Virus record (IMG/VR): IMGVR_UViG_3300028025_001541
Coordinates: 1 to 22,863 of that record
DNA: 22,863 bases
Direction: 5' to 3' (one strand)
From: a virus
Shown here: in pieces, positions 1 to 6,597 of the stretch
Position numbering within the stretch: the stretch's first letter is position 1
Layout of the letters: every line of letters begins with the position of its first letter
Notes under the pieces: model-generated
Seen by the model: the letters and a program-made list of their open reading frames with translations, nothing else
Told to the model about the DNA's origin: nothing
Database searches by the model: none
Position numbers and translations under genes: made by a program

Positions 1-498
1 GTTGCTGGAAAAGCCATTGCGGGTAGCGATATCAATACACTGTTATCTGCTGGCGGCAAAGCGTCACAGGATGTAGATAGTGTTCTTTCATATGCAAAGA
101 GGTATGGTGTTGTTCTAACTAAAGAACAGGCTATGAAGTACGTTGCAGATAACTTTAAAAAGGGACAGGACCTAGAGGCTAGCAAGGCAAAGATTCTGCA
201 GATTGCAAAGTCACAGCCACAGTATGCTGGCATTGCAGATAAGATTTCAGATACCGTTAGTGTGCAGGATATTGCTGGTAACTATATGTGGCAGAAGGCT
301 CAAATCCTAGAACTATCACAGGATTCAATTGATGTATTCGACAAGGATATTCAAGATGGTCTTACTGGTAATATGACAATGACTGACTTTAATAAGAAAC
401 TACGTCAAAACCCTGGATGGGCTAAAACAAAGAACGCTAAAGAGGAAGCAGCAAACTACGCTACTGATATCCTCAAGTCGTTCGGATTGATGGCATAA
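1..498 (+). CDS. Internal/minor virion protein, 5'-truncated
   Basis: The frame is open from the first base of the window to TAA at 496-498, so this is the last 165 residues of a longer protein; the ATG at 133 is internal and not the likely start. The tail is polar and alpha-helical in character, with 'RQNPGWAKTKNAKEEA' followed by 'ILKSFGL' at the very end. That pattern resembles proteins found upstream of scaffold and capsid genes in actinobacteriophages, usually called minor or internal structural proteins. It overlaps the next gene by one base (TAATG), and both proteins are Ala/Lys/Gln-rich, so they are probably made and used together. No catalytic motif is visible in the part present. 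Virion location is inferred from gene order; the missing N-terminus could change the call. Confidence 0.6.
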   Translation, partial: VAGKAIAGSDINTLLSAGGKASQDVDSVLSYAKRYGVVLTKEQAMKYVADNFKKGQDLEASKAKILQIAKSQPQYAGIADKISDTVSVQDIAGNYMWQKAQILELSQDSIDVFDKDIQDGLTGNMTMTDFNKKLRQNPGWAKTKNAKEEAANYATDILKSFGLMA

Positions 499-1640
499 TG
501 GCACAGACTAAAGCGCAACTAGAAGCAGCAGCCAAAGCAAAACAAGAAGCAGCAACTGCTGCTGTTCAGCAAGCATTAAAGTCTAAAACATCTGCTCTTG
601 AAAACCTTAAGGGTCGTATTCAATATAAAACTGGTGCTACAAAAGCAAAGCCCGTTTCGTATGAAGACCTTCAAAAGCAACTAGCCAGTTCCAGTACTGA
701 GATGGCTTCTGCTATTGATTTGCAGCGTGCTGCCCAAGCAGCACAATCTGAGGTTACTAATTTTAAAGCACCAGAAATAGATAAAGATACTAAAGATGCT
801 TATGCTCTTCTTGAAGAAGCGTTTAAATTATACGGTCTTGAAAGTTTGGTTCCAACAATTCGTAGATATATGGAGCAAGACCTAGGACCAGAGCAGGCTA
901 AATTAAAACTTAAATCAGAAACGGCTTATACTGATAGATTTAAAGGCAATGAATTTCGTGTTGCGAAAGGTCTTAATGTTATTAATGAAGCAGCCTATCT
1001 TGAACTAGAAAATGATTATAGTGAAACACTTAAAGCATACGGTTTGAGTGATTACTTTGGTACTGCTACAGATGCTACTACCCGTCTTGCTCGTCAGCAA
1101 AAAATGGCTGAAGTTATTGGCAATGATATATCAGCAAATGAATTTAAGGACCGTATTGATACGGTAGTTACACGCGTAAATCTATCAGATGCTAATATTA
1201 AAACAGAACTTAAAAGACTTTATGATATTACAGAGACTGACCTAGTCAAGTACTTTCTTAATCCTAAGGAAGGTTCTAAGCAACTGGAGCAAAAAGTAAA
1301 CGTTGCTGAGATTAGCGCCGCTTCTATATCACAGGGACTTGGTCAAACAAGTCTTAGTACAGCAGAGGACCTTGCCAAGTTAGGTATTGATAGGGCTAAG
1401 GCTATGGCTGGATACGAGAAAATTGCAGAGTATCTACCAACAACTGAAAAACTTAGTGCTATCTATAATGCCGAAGGCATTACATATAATAAAACAACAG
1501 GTGAAGAAGAAGAGTTTAAAGGACTTGCTTCTGCTAAGCGTAAGCGTCAAACGCTTGCAGCACGCGAAATAGGAGCCTTCTCTGGTTCATCTGGCATGTC
1601 CCAAGTTAGTCTTAAGAGTAAGACTACAGGGCAAATATAA
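498..1640 (+). CDS. Minor/internal virion protein (380 aa)
   Basis: This protein is coupled to the gene before it by a TAATG overlap and sits just upstream of scaffold and capsid. The N-terminus (about residues 1-100) is Ala/Lys/Gln-rich and likely helical or coiled. Residues about 100-190 hold the most distinctive stretch: 'LEEAFKLYGLESLVPTI', then 'TDRFKGNEFRVAKGL', then 'EAAYLELENDYSETL' and 'YGLSDYF'. I associate this Y..RF.gN..R...GL...aYl.lE..Y pattern with phage virion-associated proteins of unknown function. The C-terminal 60 residues are basic with a Ser/Gly-rich end. No enzyme motif is seen. After its stop the same frame stays open for 33 more codons, through the structured element, to TAG at 1740-1742; those codons are Arg-rich and look non-coding. 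Role as an internal or ejected virion protein is inference. Confidence 0.6.
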   Translation: MAQTKAQLEAAAKAKQEAATAAVQQALKSKTSALENLKGRIQYKTGATKAKPVSYEDLQKQLASSSTEMASAIDLQRAAQAAQSEVTNFKAPEIDKDTKDAYALLEEAFKLYGLESLVPTIRRYMEQDLGPEQAKLKLKSETAYTDRFKGNEFRVAKGLNVINEAAYLELENDYSETLKAYGLSDYFGTATDATTRLARQQKMAEVIGNDISANEFKDRIDTVVTRVNLSDANIKTELKRLYDITETDLVKYFLNPKEGSKQLEQKVNVAEISAASISQGLGQTSLSTAEDLAKLGIDRAKAMAGYEKIAEYLPTTEKLSAIYNAEGITYNKTTGEEEEFKGLASAKRKRQTLAAREIGAFSGSSGMSQVSLKSKTTGQI

Positions 1641-1759
1641 TATCCTGAACGGACCCACCAGCCCCGTCAGCGTAACAGACTGGTAGCAAGAGCCAGCCCA
1701 TTTCCCCGAATGGTCACTGAGGCTTGCGAACTCAAACAATAGAAGGGTGGATAGTTGCT
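1641..1759 (+). promoter_or_regulatory. Candidate structured RNA leader before the scaffold gene
   Basis: This gap is GC-rich compared with its surroundings (by hand count about 59% for 1646-1730). It can fold into nested elements: ACCAG 1657-1661 with CTGGT 1680-1684; GCAAG 1686-1690 plus CC 1693-1694 with GGCTTGC 1721-1727; and inside that CCATT 1698-1702 with AATGG 1709-1713 around a TCCCCG loop. TCAG 1667-1670 in the first loop could pair with CTGA 1717-1720 as a pseudoknot. CCACC 1655-1659 can pair with GGTGG 1746-1750 in the ribosome-binding region of the scaffold gene, in competition with the first hairpin. A cis-acting leader that tunes scaffold or capsid expression is the simplest reading, but this is inference from base pairing only. 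Confidence 0.45.
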
Positions 1760-2236
1760 ATGAGCAACAACATATGGGATGACGAAGACGACGACCTAGA
1801 TACCGAGAATTTCTCAGGCGATAGCAGTGACTTATTAAAAAAGTTACGCAAGGCTAAGCGTTCTGACGAAAAACGTATTAAGGAACTAACGGAACAACTA
1901 GATGGTTTATCTAAAGTTCAACGTGAACGTACAGTCAAAGAAGTCCTAGAAAAGAAAGGTGTAAATCCTAAAGCAATGCGTTTAATTCTTAAGGACATAG
2001 ACGAAGTTTCTGAAGAGTCAGTTAATACTTGGCTTGAAGATAACGGAGACTTGTTTGGAATTGCGACAGAGCAGGATGCACCAAGAGTAAGTGAGATGGA
2101 CCGCGCTGCATTACGTCAGCAGGACGTTATCACTCAAGGTGCTACTACACCTGACCGAGCAGAAGACCTAGAACTTCGTATGCAGAACGCGCAATCTGAA
2201 GAAGAGTTCCTAGCAATCCTCCGTTCACAATCATAG
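1760..2236 (+). CDS. Capsid scaffolding protein
   Basis: The gene encodes 158 residues and lies 31 bases before the major capsid gene. The start is ATG 1760, with AGAAGGGTGG at 1741-1750 as ribosome-binding region; an in-frame TTG at 1724 lies inside the structured leader and is less likely. The N-terminus is strikingly acidic ('WDDEDDDLD'), followed by a charged helical segment (about residues 25-70) suited to a coiled coil, and a polar helical C-terminus ending 'EEEFLAILRSQS'. Small, acidic, coiled-coil proteins immediately before the capsid gene are the usual scaffold in actinobacteriophages; scaffolds guide procapsid assembly and are lost or cleaved before packaging. No protease motif is seen, so a separate maturation protease, if any, lies outside the window. 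Confidence 0.8.
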   Translation: MSNNIWDDEDDDLDTENFSGDSSDLLKKLRKAKRSDEKRIKELTEQLDGLSKVQRERTVKEVLEKKGVNPKAMRLILKDIDEVSEESVNTWLEDNGDLFGIATEQDAPRVSEMDRAALRQQDVITQGATTPDRAEDLELRMQNAQSEEEFLAILRSQS

Positions 2237-2267
2237 TTTCCAACTAGTCACTTGGAGGTGACAAACA

Positions 2268-3221
2268 ATGGCTAATGCCTATACATCAACTGGCTCATCC
2301 TCATTCGGAGGTACAGTCGGTTCAGCAGGTTTGGTACAAAAGGCCTATGACCGCCTCTTGGAGTTCGCACTCCGCGATGAGCCGCTCATTCGTGCCGTCG
2401 CTGATAAGCAACCAACAAACCAGACACAACCTGGTTCTACAGTTGTTCTACAGCGCTTCGTAGACCTTTCAACACAGACCACTGCTCTTACTGAAGATGC
2501 AGACCGCGACTCTGTTGCACTTGCTACACCAACCTCAACAACTATTACTCTTGCAGAGTATGGTAACTCAACACTCGTAACACGTGCTCTTCAACTATTC
2601 AGCCTTGCTGATGTTGACCCAGCAGTTGCGAACATCATTGCTGTTAACCTTGCAGACTCTATCGACGAGATTGCAATGACAACACTTCGCGGTGGAACTA
2701 ACGTTCTATACGCAGGTGCAACAGCAACATCAACAGCAACAATTACTGCTGCTGCTACAATCTCAGGTGCTAACATCCGTAAGGCTGTTCACAAGTTACG
2801 TGCTAATAAGGCTAAGGCTCGCAAGGGTTCACTTTATTGGGCAGGTATGCACCCAGATGTAACATTCGACTTGATGGCAGATTCATCTGCTACAGGCTGG
2901 CTCATCCCTAACCAGTACGGTGCTTCACAGGACCGCATCTGGGCAGGAGAAGTTGGTCAGTACGGCGGAGCGTTCATCGTAGAGTCACCACGTCTATACG
3001 TGGGAACTGATGGTGCTTCATCTGCTAAGAACTACCGCACAATTCTTTGCGGTAAGCAAGCACTTGCACAGGCTGTGGCAGAAGAGCCACACACTGTAAT
3101 CGGACCAGTAACAGATAAGTTGATGCGCTTCCGTCCAATCGGATGGTACGGCGTACTCGGCTTTGCACGTTACCGTGAAGAGGCACTATACCGAATCGAA
3201 TCAGGTTCATCAATCGCTTAA
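2268..3221 (+). CDS. Major capsid protein, N4-gp56-like
   Basis: The product is 317 residues with a very strong ribosome-binding site (GGAGGTGA just before ATG 2268), fitting a highly expressed virion protein. After a flexible Ser/Gly N-terminus come 'KAYDRLLEFALRDEPLIRA', 'STVVLQRFVDLS' and a Thr-rich strand leading into 'ITLAEYGNSTLVTRALQLF', the pattern of the N4-gp56 branch of HK97-fold capsid proteins (LTE...T..V...QYGN...T). The C-terminal half includes a 'GMHPDVTFDLMADS' segment and ends 'LGFARYREEALYRIESGSS'. The position directly after a scaffold-like gene supports the assignment. Codon use is more biased to C-ending codons (TTC, CGC, AAC, ATC) than in neighbouring genes, as expected for high expression. 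The HK97 fold is a family-based inference. Confidence 0.9.
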   Translation: MANAYTSTGSSSFGGTVGSAGLVQKAYDRLLEFALRDEPLIRAVADKQPTNQTQPGSTVVLQRFVDLSTQTTALTEDADRDSVALATPTSTTITLAEYGNSTLVTRALQLFSLADVDPAVANIIAVNLADSIDEIAMTTLRGGTNVLYAGATATSTATITAAATISGANIRKAVHKLRANKAKARKGSLYWAGMHPDVTFDLMADSSATGWLIPNQYGASQDRIWAGEVGQYGGAFIVESPRLYVGTDGASSAKNYRTILCGKQALAQAVAEEPHTVIGPVTDKLMRFRPIGWYGVLGFARYREEALYRIESGSSIA

Positions 3222-3235
3222 TTGATTGACGGTTG

Positions 3236-3265
3236 AGTAAAGGTTAGGTTCGCTTAGCCTTTACT
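3236..3265 (+). terminator. 13-bp hairpin after the capsid gene
   Basis: A near-perfect inverted repeat pairs 3236-3248 with 3253-3265 around a TTCG loop, with two G-T pairs and no mismatch. It starts 14 bases after the capsid stop codon. There is no run of T after it, so it is not a classic intrinsic terminator; it may act as a partial attenuator, an RNA-processing site, or a 3' stabiliser of the capsid message, lowering expression of the downstream genes relative to capsid. Confidence 0.5.
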
Positions 3266-3292
3266 TAACAGTAAGTCCATTAAGGAGGACGC

Positions 3293-3562
3293 ATGACAAA
3301 CTATATCTTTGAGACACCAACGGTGGCTGAGGGTCCTGCAGGCGGTCATCGTCTATTTGACTTTTATACAATTGACCGTGGTATCACAATTATAAAAACT
3401 GGCGGTACATACCGTCAAGTACGATATCCATCACAAGATGACCTAGATACTTATGATGAGGTTTATATGGGTGGTACTAAGAATGTTGTTAATGATGCTA
3501 CTAAAGCAGCATTGATTGCTGGCAACGTTGGAGTTACAGAAGCAAACTTCACTGTAGAGTAG
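3293..3562 (+). CDS. Hypothetical protein after capsid (89 aa)
   Basis: This is a small protein starting at ATG 3293 behind a strong ribosome-binding site (TAAGGAGGACGC). It begins 'MTNYIFETPTVAEGPAGGH', then 'LFDFYTIDRGITI', 'GGTYRQVRYPSQDD' and a C-terminal half rich in Ala, Val and Thr. No cysteine, membrane segment or catalytic motif is present. The aromatic, beta-strand-like first half and position right after capsid would suit a capsid-associated or connector-region structural protein, but I do not recognise a defined family. The hairpin at 3236-3265 separates it from the capsid gene, so it may be made at a lower level than capsid. Confidence 0.6.
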   Translation: MTNYIFETPTVAEGPAGGHRLFDFYTIDRGITIIKTGGTYRQVRYPSQDDLDTYDEVYMGGTKNVVNDATKAALIAGNVGVTEANFTVE

Positions 3563-3569
3563 GGACACA

Positions 3570-4022
3570 ATGGCTTGTTTAACAGAGAATGACCACATTA
3601 CTAAAGTACTTGAGTGGTCATACAAATTAGTAGATGGTCAGATGGACCAGTATGTATCATTGTATGGTTGTAGTAAATGTGATATTACATCAACTACAAT
3701 TTTTAATCAGACTGAAGAAGTAAGTATTGACCACAGCAATTGCAAGTATGACCCTTGCTTTGGTTGCAAGGCTAAAAGCCTACAATTAAATGCAGGAGAT
3801 GCTACAAGAGATATATCCAAAAAGAAGTGGGATGCACGTCTCAATGGATATGCAGCAGCAAAAGCACAAGGTATCCAACCTGGTGGAACTACACCAGAAA
3901 AAGTACAGGCAGCAATTACTGCAAGTGAGACATTAAACCGTCCTTACAATGCAGAAAAGATGCCAGCAGCACATAAGGTCAACAACAAGGTTGCCGAAGT
4001 TATGAAGGAAGTGGGCATATAA
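3570..4022 (+). CDS. Zinc-binding-like hypothetical protein (150 aa)
   Basis: Residues 34-66 hold C34xxC37, then H55xxC58, then C63 and C66 (CFGC), a spacing that could bind one or two zinc ions. After this comes 'LQLNAGDA', a 'KKKWDARLNGYAAAKAQGI' helix and a 'GTTPEKVQAAITASE' segment. The middle region (KKWDaeLnaY..AraqGi) resembles conserved small proteins near capsid genes in actinobacteriophages whose function is unknown. It starts 8 bases after the preceding stop with a weak ribosome-binding site, so translation probably depends on the upstream gene, and its stop overlaps the next ATG (TAATG). Metal binding is inferred from cysteine spacing alone. Confidence 0.65.
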   Translation: MACLTENDHITKVLEWSYKLVDGQMDQYVSLYGCSKCDITSTTIFNQTEEVSIDHSNCKYDPCFGCKAKSLQLNAGDATRDISKKKWDARLNGYAAAKAQGIQPGGTTPEKVQAAITASETLNRPYNAEKMPAAHKVNNKVAEVMKEVGI

Positions 4023-4177
4023 TGATGAAGAAGAAGATGGCTGGCAAGGCTGGCAAGATGTACGCAAAGGCAGAGTCAATGGAAGAAAAAGCCATGATGA
4101 TGAAGTTTGCAAAGAAGAAGATTGTCAAGAAGGCAGCAAAAAAAGCCGTAGCAAAGAAGATGGGCAAGAAGAAGTAA
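4022..4177 (+). CDS. Lys/Met-rich microprotein (51 aa)
   Basis: The product has 51 residues, of which 20 are Lys and 9 Met, starting 'MMKKKMAGKAGKMYAK' and ending 'KKMGKKK'. The start overlaps the preceding stop (TAATG at 4020-4024) and its own stop overlaps the next ATG in the same way, so it is the first link of a five-gene chain of basic microproteins. The very high positive charge suggests binding to nucleic acid or to an acidic partner, perhaps in the virion or in condensing packaged DNA. There is no hydrophobic segment. It is supported as a real gene by the overlap geometry and the coherent composition; function is unknown. Confidence 0.6.
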   Translation: MMKKKMAGKAGKMYAKAESMEEKAMMMKFAKKKIVKKAAKKAVAKKMGKKK

Positions 4178-4386
4178 TGGCTTCTATGATTCGCAAGGCA
4201 ACACCTAAGCCTAAGGTAACACCTACGGCTAAGGCTACGCCTAAGCCAACTGTTAAACCTAATGTCAAGGCTGCTGAAGATGCATTTCAAAAAATGATTA
4301 ACAGTGGTAAAGTAAAAAACATAGAAAAAGCACGTGCTGAGATTTACAAAAAGTACGGAGTACGTCCAAATGGAAAAACAAATTAA
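4177..4386 (+). CDS. Basic Pro/Thr/Lys-rich small protein (69 aa)
   Basis: The first half is a low-complexity Lys-Pro-Thr tract ('ATPKPKVTPTAKATPKPTV'), reminiscent of histone H1-type tails; the second half is a compact helical segment with 'AAEDAFQKMINSGKV' and 'ARAEIYKKYGVRPNG'. TAATG overlaps join it to the genes on both sides. The composition suggests nucleic-acid contact through the tail with a small folded C-terminal part. Function is not known; similarity to H1 is compositional only. Confidence 0.6.
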   Translation: MASMIRKATPKPKVTPTAKATPKPTVKPNVKAAEDAFQKMINSGKVKNIEKARAEIYKKYGVRPNGKTN

Positions 4387-4559
4387 TGAAAGCACATCCA
4401 GGATTCAAAGCAGTACAAAAGAAAATTGCTGCCAAGCAAGGTGTGAGTATGGAGCGTGCTGGTGCGATTCTCGCATCGGGAGCACGCAAAGCAAGCAAGA
4501 AAGCCGTTGCTGCTAATCCACGCCTTAAGCGTGTATCTGGAGTTAAGAAAGGTAAATAA
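4386..4559 (+). CDS. Conserved basic phage microprotein (57 aa)
   Basis: Sequence begins 'MKAHPGFKAVQKKIAAKQG' and continues 'GAILASGARKASKKA', then 'NPRLKRVSG' and a basic tail. This layout (KahPGFkaVQ.kIa.kqGvs...AgAIlAs..RkAs..AkkaNPrLkrV) is one I associate with very small proteins in many tailed phages, always of unknown function. It is joined by TAATG to the genes on both sides. Like its neighbours it is strongly basic, without cysteine or membrane segment. Confidence 0.65.
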   Translation: MKAHPGFKAVQKKIAAKQGVSMERAGAILASGARKASKKAVAANPRLKRVSGVKKGK

Positions 4560-4816
4560 TGTCAGACCCTAGACTAAAGCGAGCAGGAGTATCTGGTTTT
4601 AATAAACCAAAGCGTACGCCTAACCATCCTAAGAAGTCGCACGTTGTTGTGGCTAAAGAAGGTACGAAGGTTAAGACTATTCGCTTTGGTCAACAGGGTG
4701 TGACTGGAGACCGTCAGCCCACAAAGCGACAGGCTTCTTTTAAAGCACGTCATGCTAAGAACATTGCTAAAGGCAAAATGTCTGCAGCATACTGGGCAGA
4801 TAAAGTAAAATGGTAA
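4559..4816 (+). CDS. Conserved basic phage protein (85 aa)
   Basis: It starts 'MSDPRLKRAGVSGFNKPKR', followed by 'KKSHVVVAKEGTKVKTIRFG', 'QQGVTGDRQPT', 'RQASFKARHAKNIAKGKMS' and ends 'AAYWADKVKW'. The block KTIRFGQQG...RaSFKARHakNI.kGKmSaAYWa...KW is a recognisable conserved small phage protein, seen in phages of several unrelated hosts; its function is unknown to me. The Arg/Lys-rich central helix would suit nucleic-acid or virion contact. The stop overlaps the next start by seven bases. Presence in a run of similar basic proteins between capsid and tail genes suggests a virion or assembly role (inference). Confidence 0.75.
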   Translation: MSDPRLKRAGVSGFNKPKRTPNHPKKSHVVVAKEGTKVKTIRFGQQGVTGDRQPTKRQASFKARHAKNIAKGKMSAAYWADKVKW

Positions 4817-4962
4817 AGAAAGCATTTTGGGATAAAAAGAATCCTAATAAGAAATCAAAACCACTTACATCTGCTCAAAAAGCAAAGGCTAAAGCAATGG
4901 CTAAAAAGGCTGGAAGACCTTATCCAAATCTTGTGGATAACGCAAGAGCAAAAAAGAAGTAA
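4810..4962 (+). CDS. Basic phage microprotein (50 aa)
   Basis: The gene starts inside the end of the previous one (ATGGTAA, seven-base overlap). The 50-residue product starts 'MVKKAFWDKKNPNKKSK', has a Lys/Ala helix 'SAQKAKAKAMAKKAGRP' and ends 'YPNLVDNARAKKK'. The 'AGRPYPNLVDN' ending resembles a conserved tail on other tiny phage proteins. It is the last member of the basic microprotein chain; a 14-base gap follows before the glycosyltransferase-like gene. Function unknown. Confidence 0.6.
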   Translation: MVKKAFWDKKNPNKKSKPLTSAQKAKAKAMAKKAGRPYPNLVDNARAKKK

Positions 4963-4976
4963 GAAAGCAGGGGACA

Positions 4977-5657
4977 ATGAACGACAAGTTGGCTATCGCT
5001 TGGTGCGATAATGGTATGGTTGATGGAAAGTTTATGCAGGGTGTTACCGATGTAATGCTCCACTCTGGAGTAGAAGTCGTAACCACTCTACGCAGTCAAG
5101 GCAATCAGATTGCTAGACAGCGCGATAAAGTAATTAACCATTGGTATGAAGGCAATAAAGCAGACTGGATTCTTTGGGTAGATTCAGATGTAGTTATAAG
5201 TGTAAATACATTTAAACTGCTTTGGGATAACAAGGATGTAATAGAACGTCCTATTCTTACTGGAGTTTACTTTACAACTGACCAGCCTGAAGAGAGTCTT
5301 ATGACTCCAATGCCTACATTATTTAATTTTGTAGAGAGCAATGGAACTGTAGGTATTACCCGCATACACCCATTGCCAAAGAATAAACTAATGCCAGTCG
5401 GAGCAGCAGGTATGGGCTACGTGCTTATGCACCGTAGCATAGTTGACCGCATTAGGGCTGTACTGCCAGATGCTCCATTGTTTTCTGACATTGGACATGG
5501 CAAGAACTTTATGGGTGAGGATATATATTTCTTTGCCCTGTGTGATAAGGCAGATGTTCCTGTTTATGCACACACTGGAGCAACTGTTCCACACATGAAA
5601 CGTTTCTCGTTTGATGAGCACTACTACGATGCTTTCGTAGGACAAAAAAGAAAGTAA
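4977..5657 (+). CDS. GT-A-fold glycosyltransferase-like protein
   Basis: The product is 226 residues. After an N-terminal strand come 'QIARQRDKVINHWYEG' and 'DWILWVDSDVVIS', where D69-S70-D71 is a DxD motif of the kind that holds the metal and nucleotide-sugar in GT-A glycosyltransferases. 'MGEDIYFFALC' (G180-E181-D182) matches the usual catalytic-base loop, and 'VYAHTGATVPH' with H199 matches the late metal-binding histidine of such enzymes. The length is typical of single-domain phage versions. There is no membrane segment, so it would act in the cytoplasm, perhaps decorating a virion protein or a host glycan. The ribosome-binding site is AGCAGGGGACA. The acceptor and sugar cannot be told from sequence. 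Confidence 0.75.
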   Translation: MNDKLAIAWCDNGMVDGKFMQGVTDVMLHSGVEVVTTLRSQGNQIARQRDKVINHWYEGNKADWILWVDSDVVISVNTFKLLWDNKDVIERPILTGVYFTTDQPEESLMTPMPTLFNFVESNGTVGITRIHPLPKNKLMPVGAAGMGYVLMHRSIVDRIRAVLPDAPLFSDIGHGKNFMGEDIYFFALCDKADVPVYAHTGATVPHMKRFSFDEHYYDAFVGQKRK

Positions 5658-5665
5658 GGTAATCT

Positions 5666-6589
5666 GTGGCTATCACATTGAATGAATTGACAGATGAGGT
5701 TGTAATTAACCTTGCTGGATATACATTGCAGCAAGACCGCGCTACACATTTGCGTGCTGCATTAGCGGCTACTGCATCAACTGTAGATGCGCCACTAACT
5801 ATGTCGCTTGGCTCAAGCGCTGATGTTGGCAAAGGAACTATAGAGATTAATGATGAGTTAATCTGGATAGATGCAATTGACAGAATTGGCAATACGGCAA
5901 CTATTGCTCCTTATGGACGTGGTTATTTAGGTACTACAACAGCAGCACATGCTGCGGGTGACAAGGTTACAATTAGTCCTACCTTTCCACGTTTTGTAGT
6001 TAAGCGTGCAATTCAAGATACAATTAAGTCACTTGGCTCTGTAATCTATGCAGTCAAGCAAACTTCCTTTACTTTTAACCCAGCAGTTACAACTTATGAA
6101 CTTAGTGGATTAGATATTCAAAACATACTTAGTATGCATTGGGAAGAGATTGGCTCATCTAAAGAGTGGATTCGTATTAGACGATATGACTTTGATGCTA
6201 ATCCAGACGTTACCACTTGGGGTTCTGGTGCACAGACAGTTACTATCGGAGACCGCGTAGCCCCTGGACGCACAGTTAAAGTTACTTACGCTACCTCACC
6301 TACTACTCTTAGTACTTCATTAACTACTTCATATTCTGCACAAACTGGACTTCCAGAATCTACACGTGATGTAGTTATCCTTGGTGCTGCTTACCGCTTA
6401 CTTGCTTATCTTGACCCTGCCCGTGCTTCTCAGACTAGTCCACAGGCTGATGAGACTGATAACAAGCGTCCGTTTGGTTCATCACAAAATGCAACTAAAC
6501 AACTGTATGCACTATATAGCCAGCGTCTTGCTGAAGAAAAATCAGCACAACAAAAACAATATCCGCCTCGCGTTCACTTCTCCCGATAG
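5666..6589 (+). CDS. Connector/tail-adaptor-like structural protein
   Basis: GTG 5666 follows TAAGGT at 5655-5660 and begins 'MAITLNELTDEVVINLAGY'. The 307-residue product has 'GKGTIEINDELIWIDAID' and 'TIAPYGRGYLGTTTAAHA' (residues about 60-95), then 'FPRFVVKRAIQDTIKSL', a beta-rich middle and a C-terminus ending 'YALYSQRLAEEKSAQ' and 'YPPRVHFSR'. I recognise this overall pattern (iEIddElvwVd....l.v.pyGRGy.GT.a..H..G..v..sP.FPr..V..aI.dTI) from conserved proteins between capsid and tail-fibre genes of actinobacteriophages. A role in the head-tail connector or short-tail tube is likely from position; no direct functional data are implied. The beta-module of its N-terminal third is echoed near the start of the next gene. 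Confidence 0.65.
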   Translation: MAITLNELTDEVVINLAGYTLQQDRATHLRAALAATASTVDAPLTMSLGSSADVGKGTIEINDELIWIDAIDRIGNTATIAPYGRGYLGTTTAAHAAGDKVTISPTFPRFVVKRAIQDTIKSLGSVIYAVKQTSFTFNPAVTTYELSGLDIQNILSMHWEEIGSSKEWIRIRRYDFDANPDVTTWGSGAQTVTIGDRVAPGRTVKVTYATSPTTLSTSLTTSYSAQTGLPESTRDVVILGAAYRLLAYLDPARASQTSPQADETDNKRPFGSSQNATKQLYALYSQRLAEEKSAQQKQYPPRVHFSR

Positions 6590-6597
6590 GAACATAA

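Noticed and set aside
1724-1759. TTG start extending the scaffold gene by 12 residues
   Set aside because: It lies within the paired structured element and has no ribosome-binding site, while ATG 1760 has a good one and begins a typical acidic scaffold N-terminus.
1641-1759. tRNA or tmRNA gene in the GC-rich gap
   Set aside because: No T-loop (GTTCGA) or acceptor-stem pairing with suitable geometry is present.
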